Notes under the pieces: model-generated
Databases searched by the model: none
Told to the model about the DNA's origin: nothing
Seen by the model: the letters and a program-made list of their open reading frames with translations, nothing else
Origin: Hygrophila difformis
Taxonomy: Eukaryota; Streptophyta; Magnoliopsida; Lamiales; Acanthaceae
Direction of reading: 5' to 3'
DNA: 64,000 nucleotides
NCBI GenBank assembly: GCA_030278955.1
Contig: JAOANR010000012.1
Location: 23,367,977-23,431,976 of the forward strand
Position numbers and translations under genes: made by a program
Part shown: piece after piece, positions 9,682-19,335 of the stretch
Position numbering within the stretch: the first letter of the stretch is position 1
Layout: each line of letters begins with the position of its first letter

Positions 9682-11579
9682 TCAGTCAGAGTCCTCAGAA
9701 TCATCATCATCATTGTCTCCCACTTCTTCAGATCCATCCCCAGCATCAGCATCATCATCTCCCTCATCGCTAGCATCTCCAGAACCGACATAGTCGTCAT
9801 CATCATCGTCCTCAGAAGGTGTCTGAGGAGCGACATAACGCTGACCTAGGCTCTGGGACATAAAATACTTCAGTCTGGCTGCATGGTAAGCCTGGGCTCT
9901 AGCATTCTTGGCTATCTGGTCAGCCAAGAAATGGTGTCTTTGAGCTGCAAGTAGAGCATGCTCATTCACTGTGTTCAGCAAGTTTTGCTGGTTCATTAAT
10001 AAGGTCCTAGCCCAGTCAGGCTCTCCCTGATACTGCTGTGACTGTTGTGAGTGCTGTGGCTGCTGTGGTGGAACTCTCCCTCTGCCTCTACCACCTCGTG
10101 TACCCCGAGTGGACTGCGAAGGAGCCTCAGAATGCTCCTGGCTAGCATGTGAAGGTGCAGGTGGTGGTGACTGCCTGGGTAACTCTCTCGGAAGTATCAT
10201 AGGCTTGCACCTTATGCCAGGCAGCTTGAAATTCCTCTTCCCAAATGGAATAGGGGGCCTCATCCTCCAGTCTCTATCAAACTGCCCCATATCCACTACT
10301 GCCTGTGCACACAGCTGCCATATCAAGCTGGGAAACATAAGAGCTGATCTCTTAGACACCCCCGGTGTCTGTCTCAACTCTAGTGATATAAGCTCTCCCA
10401 TGTTAACCGGGCTCCCCACCTTGATGCAGTATGGGACATACATATCCAAGGCAGTAGGTCCAGAGGTGTGAGTCGAAGGACTCAATCTAGATCTGTAGAA
10501 CATGAGCAGCTGATACATGGGTGCATCCATATCAGGCCCATGTAGCCTACTCATGTCATCGTCATCGTATGTGAGGACATCCTCCTGACCCTCAAACATC
10601 GACATCAGTACAAGCTTTTTGAACTCCTCCCTATCTTCAGCTCTCATCACTGGCTCCCAAAAGTCTCTGCCGTAAGGCACATCCACTACTCCGAAAAATT
10701 GGTTGATGTGATGAGGAGTGATGGGTACTCTAACCCCGAAAATCCAAGAATCCTCCTCCTCAGCGTTGGCTAGAAACAACCTAGTCAACTCCCACGAATA
10801 TGATCCCGCTGGATGTCTAACGAATCTCTCCCAACCTTTGGATCTAATAGCATCACGGAGTAGAGGGTGCTGCAAATCTCTGTCTGAAAATCCCCTATCA
10901 GCAATAATCCTCTTCTGTGAAACCTCTTGTATAGCTCGTAGGCTCTGGCACTCCTAAACACAGTGGCATCAAATATGCCCGGGCTGACATAAAACAACTC
11001 GGGTACATAAGCTCTCGGATCTTGCTTTTTCGGTCCTCCCCTATCCTGCTGCTCCTCCTGCTCCTCCTGATCAACCTCCTCCTCATCTTCCTCTCCTCCT
11101 ACAGCCTCAGGGACAGGCTCCTGTATGACTAGTGCTGCCGATCTCCCCCTCCTAGGTCGAGAGGAAGTGGAACTCGTGACAGGTGCCTTCCCCCGAGAGG
11201 CTCTAGAGGGGGCCTGTGAATGATCGGACGTCTCAGGCTGAATGGGCTGATCAGGCTGGTCAGGCTGGTCAGGCTGATTGACCTCCTGATGGTCATCAGC
11301 TGGTACTGTGGTATGTCTAGAAGATGCACCACTCCTGGACTTTTTCCTCCTAAAATAGGAGAGAAGTCCCTTGGACTTGGAGGCACCACCTGATCTCTGT
11401 GGATGATCCATCTGTACCAAATTTTTAGTGCGGAGTCTGCGATTTTCAAAAATATGCTCATCAGGAATAGGAGTAGGAACGCTATCCGGTGACTGTGGAT
11501 CATAAATCCCCATTCTCCCCTCGGGCATGGGTATATACCTATAACCCGATTTCTTAGGGAGGTTTGGAGGATTATACAT
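9682..11579 (-). pseudogene. Accessory ORF2 of Athila (paralogue of ORF3), one frameshift
   Basis: Two overlapping frames (11579-10785 and 10875-9682) together encode about 630 residues. A single indel near 10905-10915 separates them, judged by alignment with ORF3. The N-terminal third is Pro/Ser/Gln-rich and basic. The second part carries PAGSYSWELTRLFLANA, WIFGVRVPITPHHINQFFG and FPSLIWQLCAQAVVDM, matching ORF3. After a Gln-rich stretch comes KYFMSQSLGQRY, and the protein ends in about 50 residues dominated by Asp and Glu. No membrane segment is seen. A predicted 5-prime intron precedes the ATG. The indel could be a real mutation or a sequencing error. Confidence 0.8.
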
Positions 11580-11589
11580 TATTTCAGTA

Positions 11590-12408
11590 CTTGGTTGTAC
11601 AAAAACTCCGGGTTAGTATCATATATATGCATTGCCTCCCATCCTCACACTTAAGTTTAAACCAAAGGTTTAACTTAAGTGTTAAGTATAAAGCAAACAT
11701 ATACATCAACCTAGAATGTGGGATTTAAATAACTCAATGACCAAGATGTTGCAGTTTAAAAATTATGAATCCTAAACTTCGTTTAAACATAACACCCATT
11801 TTCTTTTAAAGTTTAAAATTCATGTTTAACATGTCTTTTTAATAAGAACTCCCTATTTTATTAATTTCCCAGATTTAAAAACTAAAACAATCTAACTATC
11901 AAACTAAGCATTACAAATGGTTTAAATTAATATTTAAATCCATTTCAATTTATTCATATGATAAATCAACCTATTTAAATTAACTAAATTACAAATGAGA
12001 GAGTTTTTATTAAAACATGGTTCAATTAAATCACATTATGAAGAACATGGAATTTTTGACAAGAAAACAACTTTATATTTTTAATATAACTAAAATGACA
12101 TATTCTAGTAATGTTTCATCCATTCAATTAACCAAAAATGCCATTTTAAGTAATTTTAACTAATTTTCAGATTTAAAAATTCTCAAAAATTCCAACTTTT
12201 AAGGTTAATCCGAAAATTTTACATTATGCATTCAAACCATGTTCAACAACACTTGTTCATGCTAAAACTAGAATTTAGACAATCAAAATCAAATTTTATC
12301 CCACATTCTACAAAAACCCAAAATTCAAGTAACAACATCAATACCAAAATTAATGCATTCCAAAGCACTAGAATATGATAATAATTGAATTAGGATAGCC
12401 ATTCTTAC
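11590..12408 (-). other. Predicted 5-prime UTR intron of accessory ORF2
   Basis: On the minus strand, a donor CTAG/GTAAGAATG at 12409/12408 and a canonical branch motif TACTAAC (11612-11618) lie before an AG at 11590, ten bases ahead of the ORF2 ATG. Branch-to-acceptor spacing of about 24 nt is normal. The acceptor lacks a strong pyrimidine tract. The AT-rich content fits a plant intron. Confidence 0.45.
11647..11682. repeat. Hairpin next to an internal polypurine-tract copy (Athila)
   Basis: ACACTTAAGTTTAAACC, loop AAA, then its near-perfect inverse. It adjoins a sense-strand AAGTGTGAGGATG that duplicates the true polypurine tract at 5762. Equivalent hairpins occur in A, B and C ahead of their accessory exon. 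Confidence 0.7.
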
Positions 12409-12740
12409 CTAGATTGAAGGATTGGAACACTTTGAAGAGAAATCCCCAAAAATAGAAAACTAGGGTTCTTGAGCCCTAATTTGAGTAAACAAGCAAAAAT
12501 TGGGGTTTTTGGAATGAGAATTGGCAATGTAGATGAGAATTGATAGGAAGAAACAAGAATTGGAAGAATTTTTACCTAAGTGGCGCGGATTGTGTCGCTT
12601 GGGAGGAAGGAATGGCGCTCGGTTGATGAAGATGAAAAGAAAGGGGTGCTCTCGGTCGATTTTTCGAATGGGAAGGGAGAATAGAATTTTTGGGATTAAA
12701 TCCCGTTTTTGGACCGGGTCAGGAGCCCTTGACTCGCGGG

Positions 12741-13073
12741 TCGGCGCCAAAAATGGCGCATAAGGCACCTTTTAGGCGCCGCACAGTTGATGCGGCGCAT
12801 TTTTGGATCGAGAAATTTTCTAAGTCTGAGAGTGGCGCAATTTTTGGCGCTATGGAGTGATTTTATGCGCCACAAAGAAGAAGTGGCGCATTACCTGACT
12901 GCAACTTTTTTCCAAGTTTAAAAGTGGCGCATTTTATGGCGCTAGGGAGCAGTTTTATGCGCCACACAGTGTATGTGGCGCAAAAACTGACTTGAAATTT
13001 TTCCAGGATTAAAATTGGTGCATATTATGGCGCCCGAGCATGGTTTTAGGCGCCACCAAGAAGGTGTGGCGCC
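12741..13073 (-). repeat. GGCGC motif array upstream of ORF2 (4 units)
   Basis: Four units of about 85 bp combine paired GGCGC motifs with inverted ATGCGCCAC or AGGCGCCAC motifs. The array lies between the gag-pol stop and the ORF2 leader. The minus-strand open frame 12763-12460 just downstream is probably not coding. Confidence 0.85.
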
Positions 13074-13586
13074 TAAACTGAGTATGTGGCACTCGAATTT
13101 CAGCTCAAACTTCACCAAAATGATAGTCAATACACTCCCTAAGGTTAGCAAGTCAGATTTAGCATATAAGCTCCTCAAATCCTTCCGGATCATAATTCTC
13201 CTCAATTAAATCAACTAGTCCATATAGATCCTCCTCCTTAACTCATCACCGAGTCAAAAATGCACAATTTCAAGATCAATTCTCGAAGCACACACAAGTC
13301 TATCATTTCTCAACATTTTGCTACTTATTCCAATTCAAAAGCAATGTCCTACTCAGTTTATTGAACACATGCAATTAACATAGCATGAAATTTAAACAAC
13401 ATAATTAAAATAAAAACACAACCTAAATTAATAAAAACAGTAAAGCAACTAAAAGCACATAAACAATAAAATGCAACATATTTTTGTCTTTTTCTGTCAT
13501 TTTATAATTTTTATTGATTTTTATAAATTTAATAAATCAAAACTCAACTTAATTAAAATGCAATGCACTTACTTCAATAAGCAGAT
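13074..13586 (-). other. Spacer between gag-pol stop and the ORF2 array
   Basis: AT-rich sequence with no supported ORF. Confidence 0.6.
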
Positions 13587-16500
13587 TTAAATAACCAAAG
13601 GCTTAACATTAATTTGTTCGATGAATTTAACTTCATCTCCAAAATAATGTTTAAGTCTTTGACCATTTACAGTAAATTCCCTTTCATCTTCAGCTTTTAA
13701 AACTACTGCACCATTATCCAACACCTTAACAATTCTAAAAGGTCCTGACCATTTTGTCTTCAATTTACCAGGAAATAATTTAAATCTAGAATTAAATAAG
13801 AGCACTAATTGTCCAGCTTCAAATACCTTAGGTCTAAGCATCTTATCATGATAAAGCTTTGTTCTCTCCTTATAAATTAAAGCATTATCATAAGCTTGAC
13901 GTCTAATTTCTACTAATTCAGTGAGATCTATTTTCCTTTTTTCTTGAGCCTCTTTAAATTCAAAATTCAATTTCTTCATAGCCCAAAGTGATTTAAACTC
14001 AAGTTCAAAAGGTAAGTGACAAACTTTACCATAAACTAATTTAAAAGGAGTCATACCTATAGGTGTTTTAAAAGCTGTCCTATAAGCCCACAATGCTTCA
14101 TCTAACTTCAAAGCCCAATCTTTTCTAGATTTTCCTACCGTGGCTTCCAAAATCTTTTTAATCTCACGATTAGTGACTTCTACCTGACCATTGGCTTGAG
14201 GATGATAGGGTGTTGTTATCCTATGATGAACATGAAATCTAGATAACAATTGATTAACAACCCTATTAACAAAATGAGATCCGCCATCACTAATGATCGC
14301 TTTAGGCACACCAAAACGAGTAAAGATTTGCTTTTTCAGAAATTTAATCACTTCTTTAGCATCATTTAAAGCACATGATTCAGCCTCTACCCATTTTGAA
14401 ACATACTCAACAGCAACAAGAATATACAGTTTCCCATTAGATGGTGGAAATGGACCCATGAAATCAATTCCCCACAAATCAAACAACTCAACAGGCATAA
14501 TTCCTTTTAATGGCATTTCATCTCTTTTAGTGATATTACCAGCCCTTTGACATACATCACATTTTAGCACAAATGATCTAGCATCACGATAAATATTAGG
14601 CCAATATAAACCACCTTCGAGTACCTTATGAGCTGTCCTATTTGGTCCAACATGTCCTCCTCCAAGTCCTTCGTGGCAAGCCTTTAATACTTTTTCAAAA
14701 TCTTCATCAGGGATGCATCTCCTTACGATTTGATCTGAACAGAGTCTAAACAAATAAGGTTCATCCCAAATAAAATATTTAGCATCAGTTTTAAATTTTT
14801 GTTTCTGGCTATGCCATTTTAAATGATCAGGAATTACACCACATGCTAAATAATTCACAAAATCAGCAAACCACGGATCAGAGGAAGTGTTATTTATTAA
14901 ATACAAATTTTCATCAGGAAATGCATCATTAATTAATCTTTCCTCCCCTTTTTCATGCTCAAGTCTAGATAGATGATCAGCTACAGGATTCTCATCTCCT
15001 TTTCTATCTTTAATTTCTAAATCAAATTCCTGTAACAATAATACCCATCTAATTAACCGTGGTTTAGTGTCTTTCTTTGCAAACATATATTTAATAGCAG
15101 CATGATCAGTGTAAACAACAGTTTTTGAGCCTATCAGATATGGTCTAAATTTTTCACATGCGTAAACAACAGATAAAAGTTCTTTTTCAGTGGTGGCATA
15201 ATTTCTCTGGGCAGTATTTAAAGCCTGACTAGCATAATAAATAACATGAAGTTTCTTATCCTTTCGTTGACCCAATACTGCTCCAACAGCAAAGTCACTA
15301 GCATCACTCATGATCTCGAATGGCAGACTCCAGTCAGGTGGCTGAATAATTGGTGCTGTCACCAATGCTTCCTTGATCCTATTGAACGCCTCAATACACT
15401 CATCAGTAAAATCAAACTCAACATCTTTACATAGCAGCTTAAACAGAGGTAATGCAATTTTTGAAAAATCTTTTATAAACCTTCGATAAAATCCAGCATG
15501 TCCCAGAAAACTTCTCAAAGTTTTTAAATTATTAGGAGGTGGAATTTTTGCAATCACTTCTACTTTAGCCCTATCAACTTCAATGCCATTTTTAGAAATC
15601 CTATGTCCTAAGACAATACCTTCATTAACCATAAAATGACATTTTTCCCAATTAAGAACTAAATTTGACTCTTCACATCTAATCAGAACTTTTTCCAAGT
15701 TAATTAAGCATTTTTCAAAATCAGACCCGAATACAGAAAAATCATCCATAAATACCTCAATGCAAGTCTCAATTAAATCAGAAAATATAGACATCATGCA
15801 TCTCTGAAATGTAGCTGGAGCATTACACAAACCAAATGGCATTCTCCTATATGCAAATGTACCATAAGGACATGTAAATGTAGTTTTATCTTGATCCTCA
15901 GGTGCAATTGGAACTTGATTATAACCAGAATAGCCATCTAAAAAGCAATAAAACTCATGACCAGCTAAACGCTCTAGCATTTGATCAATAAAAGGCAGTG
16001 GAAAATGATCTTTCCTAGTCTTATCATTCAATCTCCTATAATCAATGCATACACGCCATCTAGTAGTAGGTCTAGTAGGTACTAATTCACCATTTTCATT
16101 TCTAATCACAGTCATACCTCCCTTTTTAGGCACTACTTGAACTGGACTCACCCATTGACTATCAGAAATAGGATAGATAATACCTGCATCGAGTAGTTTA
16201 ATAACTTCTGATCTTACAGCTTCTTGTAGATGTGGATTCAATCTCCTCTGGGGCTGCCTCACTGGCTTGTCATCCTCCTCCATATAAATCCGATGTACAC
16301 ACAATGCTGGACTCAGTCCCTTGATGTCAGCTATCGTCCAACCTATTGCTCTAACATGTTTACTCAACACTTGGGTTAATGCATTTAATTGATTATCATT
16401 CAATTTATTACTTGCAATATCAGGTAAAGTATCATTCTCACCAAGAAAAACATACCTCAAATGTGATGGCAGCTCTTTCAATGTCAATGTAGGTGGCTTT

Positions 16501-19205
16501 TCAACAGACGGGACTAACTTGGATTCTTCTATTGCACATGTTACTTGCACATGTAATCCTCCCTCACACTTACTTTCAGCTAAGTCCTCACAACTCTCCA
16601 CTAACTGCTCAAATTTCCTATAGGGATCGTGTCTAGCAAAGAACTCTCTCTCAATCACCTCATCCTCCTGATAGATAGCTGTGACTCTATTACACGGGTA
16701 GGTGTCAGAACTAGCGTGTTGTGTTTTAGTTGTCTTAGAAATGTCAAACGACACTTGTTCATTACCTACTTTAAGTGTAATTTTACCATCATCCATATCA
16801 ACCATAGCCCTACCAGTTTGCAAAAATGGTCTACCTAAAATCAGAGGAATATCAATGTCTTTTTCCATATCAAGAACAACAAAGTCAACAGGGAAAATGA
16901 AGCTCTCTACTTGAACAGGAACATCTTCTACAATGCCTAAAGGAGTCCTAATAGATCTATCAGCAAGCTGTAGCTGCATCCTAGTAGGCTTCACAACTCC
17001 TACTCCTAGTTCTCTAAAGACATGTAGAGGCATCAGATTAATACTAGACCCGAGATCACACAGAGCTTTGTTGAATTCTTTAGTGCCAATAATGCACGGA
17101 ATAATATAACTCCCAGGATCTTTTTGTTTAATAGGTTGCCTTCTTTGTAAAATTGCACTGCATTCCCCTATCAGTGTCACTTTCTCTTCATCATCAACAC
17201 TCCTCTTTTTTGATAGAATTTCTTTTAAAAACTTAGCATACACAGGCATTTGTGCAATGGCATCAGAAAAAGGAATATCAATTCTTAAATTTTTAAAGAC
17301 TTCTAAAAATTTAGCATAGTCTTTATCTTCCTTAGCCCTCTTAAGACGCTGTGGATATGGAATAGGTGGCTGATATGGCTTGACTGAGACAGCAGACTTT
17401 CCTTTACCCTTATCTTGTTCAACTCGAAGTTTCCCACTCTCCTTAGTGTCATCAGTGTTTTTATGCTGACTTTCTTTCTCTATATCTTCATTTTGATCCT
17501 CTATAGCATCAGCTAAAACCTCTGGATCATCTAAGGTAGGGTAAGGATTGGGTAATTCCTTTTTGTTCCTTAAAGTGATTGCTTTACATTGCTCTTTTGG
17601 ATTAGGATCAGGCATGCTTGGTAATGTTCCTTGCTGTCTATTTGAAGTGCCCCTAGCAATTTGACCAACTTGTACTTCTAAATTTCTCATTGAGGCTTGC
17701 ATTTGCTGAATTGTTTGTTGTTGAGACACGATTGTGCTCATTAACTCTTTTAAATTAACCTCATCACTTACTTGATTTTGTTGCAGCTGTTGTTGAGGTT
17801 GAAAGTTCCTAGGCTGTTGGTTAGGGTAAAAAGGTTGATTCTGATTTCTGTTTTGATTATAGTTTTGGTTTTGATTTTGGTTTTGGTTTTGATTTGGGTT
17901 TTGATTTGGGTAATTTTGATTTTGGTTTTGTGGATAAGATTGACGGTTGTTTTGCGGATAGGTGTTTTGTTGAAATTGAGAATTCTGATTTGGATAGAAG
18001 TTTTGATTTTGAGGACGGTTTTGGTTGTAGTTTTGCTGCCTATTTCCCATGTAGTTCACATCTTCCACTTGCTCCTCAGTCCCCTCACACTGCATAGTCT
18101 CTTGAAGTCCTTGATCAAGCAAGTGACAAGCTGATGACTCGTGAGGTCCATGACAAATACCGCATCTCACAACTTTAGCTTGACCTTTCTTAAGCATAGA
18201 AACTTCCCTCATCAAAGCATCTAACTTAGAATCTATAGCAACTGCCTTTTCTACCTCATAGATTCCCCCTTTTGTTTTATTTCTAGCATTTTTCTTACCA
18301 GGAAATTTTTTCTTATTAGAAATCTTTTTCTCTATGATTTCCTTAGCTCTAGAGGGTCCTATAGACAGAAACGAATCTCCAGCTGCCACATCCAACAAGT
18401 TCCTCCAATGATCAATCAACCCATTGTAGAAGAAATGCATCTGCTGCCAATCTTCAAAGCCATGATTCGGGCATCTCGCCAATAAAGTGTTATATCTATC
18501 CCATGCTTCAAGTAAAGTTTCACCCTCATCTTGCACAAATTCTTTGATTTTTTCTTGTAATTCAATAACCTTGGATGGTGGGAAGAATTGTTCTAAGAAA
18601 GCTTCTAACATTTTATCCCAAGTAGTGACATCCCTTAATTGAAGTGAGTTGTACCAAGTTTTAGCTTTATCTCTGAGTGAAAACGAGAACAATCTCAACT
18701 TAATTTCATCACTAGTAACACCATTTATTTTCACTGTGTCACAATAGTCCAGAAAGTTCCTTATGTGTTCTACAACATCATTAGTAGGTGCTCCATTATA
18801 TTGATTAGCTTGAACCATTGTGATTAGTGCAGGCTGAAGGGTAAAGCTTAAAGCATCTACATCTGGCCTAGGAGTTCTATTAAGCAGATTTCCACTAGTT
18901 CCTTGTAAGTGTTCTTCAATGGTCATTTCAGCTTGATCATCGTGCTCCAAATCACCACCGTTACCTCCATTATTACCCTGATTATCATTATTATTCGCTG
19001 CCATGTTTAACCTATTGAACCGAGCAACTAATTGATTAGTTTGAATTGTTGAAACTCCAGTCGTTGGAGAATAGTCTTCTTCATCAGAGGATGAATTAAT
19101 TAAAATTTCCAACTGAGCTGGTCTCCTACGTTTTCCTAATCTAATAGCTCTAAGAGTACGCTCAATTTCAGGATCATAAACTATTTCTGCTTGTTTGCTT
19201 CGCAC
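13587..19205 (-). CDS. gag-pol: Athila gag-pol polyprotein
   Basis: One uninterrupted 1872-codon frame for the capsid, protease, reverse transcriptase, RNase H and integrase. In order (approximate residues): gag core (100-300), CCHC-like CGICHGPHESSAC (about 345), an Asn/Gln-rich stretch (about 380-480), a Lys/Glu-rich linker, aspartic protease DLGSSINLMP (about 716), RT with FMDDFS (about 1153), RNase H with SDASDFAVGAVLG, the integrase zinc region (about 1510-1550, CDVCQ) and the catalytic core beginning WGIDFMGPF with SDGGSHF and NGQVEVTNREIK. No catalytic motif is visibly lost. The frame opens with GTG directly behind a splice-acceptor-like ACTTGCAG; the first ATG is about codon 67. Conserved residues before that ATG suggest an upstream exon supplies the start. 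Confidence 0.95.
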   Translation of the reverse strand: MRSKQAEIVYDPEIERTLRAIRLGKRRRPAQLEILINSSSDEEDYSPTTGVSTIQTNQLVARFNRLNMAANNNDNQGNNGGNGGDLEHDDQAEMTIEEHLQGTSGNLLNRTPRPDVDALSFTLQPALITMVQANQYNGAPTNDVVEHIRNFLDYCDTVKINGVTSDEIKLRLFSFSLRDKAKTWYNSLQLRDVTTWDKMLEAFLEQFFPPSKVIELQEKIKEFVQDEGETLLEAWDRYNTLLARCPNHGFEDWQQMHFFYNGLIDHWRNLLDVAAGDSFLSIGPSRAKEIIEKKISNKKKFPGKKNARNKTKGGIYEVEKAVAIDSKLDALMREVSMLKKGQAKVVRCGICHGPHESSACHLLDQGLQETMQCEGTEEQVEDVNYMGNRQQNYNQNRPQNQNFYPNQNSQFQQNTYPQNNRQSYPQNQNQNYPNQNPNQNQNQNQNQNYNQNRNQNQPFYPNQQPRNFQPQQQLQQNQVSDEVNLKELMSTIVSQQQTIQQMQASMRNLEVQVGQIARGTSNRQQGTLPSMPDPNPKEQCKAITLRNKKELPNPYPTLDDPEVLADAIEDQNEDIEKESQHKNTDDTKESGKLRVEQDKGKGKSAVSVKPYQPPIPYPQRLKRAKEDKDYAKFLEVFKNLRIDIPFSDAIAQMPVYAKFLKEILSKKRSVDDEEKVTLIGECSAILQRRQPIKQKDPGSYIIPCIIGTKEFNKALCDLGSSINLMPLHVFRELGVGVVKPTRMQLQLADRSIRTPLGIVEDVPVQVESFIFPVDFVVLDMEKDIDIPLILGRPFLQTGRAMVDMDDGKITLKVGNEQVSFDISKTTKTQHASSDTYPCNRVTAIYQEDEVIEREFFARHDPYRKFEQLVESCEDLAESKCEGGLHVQVTCAIEESKLVPSVEKPPTLTLKELPSHLRYVFLGENDTLPDIASNKLNDNQLNALTQVLSKHVRAIGWTIADIKGLSPALCVHRIYMEEDDKPVRQPQRRLNPHLQEAVRSEVIKLLDAGIIYPISDSQWVSPVQVVPKKGGMTVIRNENGELVPTRPTTRWRVCIDYRRLNDKTRKDHFPLPFIDQMLERLAGHEFYCFLDGYSGYNQVPIAPEDQDKTTFTCPYGTFAYRRMPFGLCNAPATFQRCMMSIFSDLIETCIEVFMDDFSVFGSDFEKCLINLEKVLIRCEESNLVLNWEKCHFMVNEGIVLGHRISKNGIEVDRAKVEVIAKIPPPNNLKTLRSFLGHAGFYRRFIKDFSKIALPLFKLLCKDVEFDFTDECIEAFNRIKEALVTAPIIQPPDWSLPFEIMSDASDFAVGAVLGQRKDKKLHVIYYASQALNTAQRNYATTEKELLSVVYACEKFRPYLIGSKTVVYTDHAAIKYMFAKKDTKPRLIRWVLLLQEFDLEIKDRKGDENPVADHLSRLEHEKGEERLINDAFPDENLYLINNTSSDPWFADFVNYLACGVIPDHLKWHSQKQKFKTDAKYFIWDEPYLFRLCSDQIVRRCIPDEDFEKVLKACHEGLGGGHVGPNRTAHKVLEGGLYWPNIYRDARSFVLKCDVCQRAGNITKRDEMPLKGIMPVELFDLWGIDFMGPFPPSNGKLYILVAVEYVSKWVEAESCALNDAKEVIKFLKKQIFTRFGVPKAIISDGGSHFVNRVVNQLLSRFHVHHRITTPYHPQANGQVEVTNREIKKILEATVGKSRKDWALKLDEALWAYRTAFKTPIGMTPFKLVYGKVCHLPFELEFKSLWAMKKLNFEFKEAQEKRKIDLTELVEIRRQAYDNALIYKERTKLYHDKMLRPKVFEAGQLVLLFNSRFKLFPGKLKTKWSGPFRIVKVLDNGAVVLKAEDEREFTVNGQRLKHYFGDEVKFIEQINVKPLVI
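17772..18060 (-). other. Asn/Gln-rich low-complexity segment of gag
   Basis: About 95 residues made almost only of N, Q, P, Y, F and R, in repeats such as NQNQNYPNQ. It is prion-like in composition and sits between the zinc knuckle and protease. Element C's gag has Asn/Gln-rich stretches both ahead of the gag core (54600-54760) and behind the knuckle (about 55680-55960). Confidence 0.85.
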
Positions 19206-19311
19206 TGCAAGTATTAAATAAAATAAAATAAAATAAGTAACAGTTAAATTAATATTTAACTTAATAGATTTAAATTAATAAACTAAAAACAATCAAAAGT
19301 TCACAACAAAT

Positions 19312-19329
19312 TCCCCGGCAACGGCGCCA
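19312..19329 (-). promoter_or_regulatory. Primer binding site, tRNA-Asp
   Basis: The sense strand reads TGGCGCCGTTGCCGGGGA, six bases behind the 5-prime LTR. It complements the 3-prime end of plant tRNA-Asp, as is usual in Athila. Confidence 0.9.
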
Positions 19330-19335
19330 AAAACT

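Noticed and set aside
7149..11579. Accessory ORFs as retroviral-type envelope proteins
   Set aside because: No signal peptide, membrane segment or cleavage site is visible; the proteins are charged and match the plant transposon-protein type.
17772..18134. 120-aa Val/Leu/Ile-rich plus-strand ORF resembling a membrane protein
   Set aside because: It is the antisense of the Asn/Gln-rich gag tract; hydrophobic codons result from reading CAA/AAC repeats backwards.
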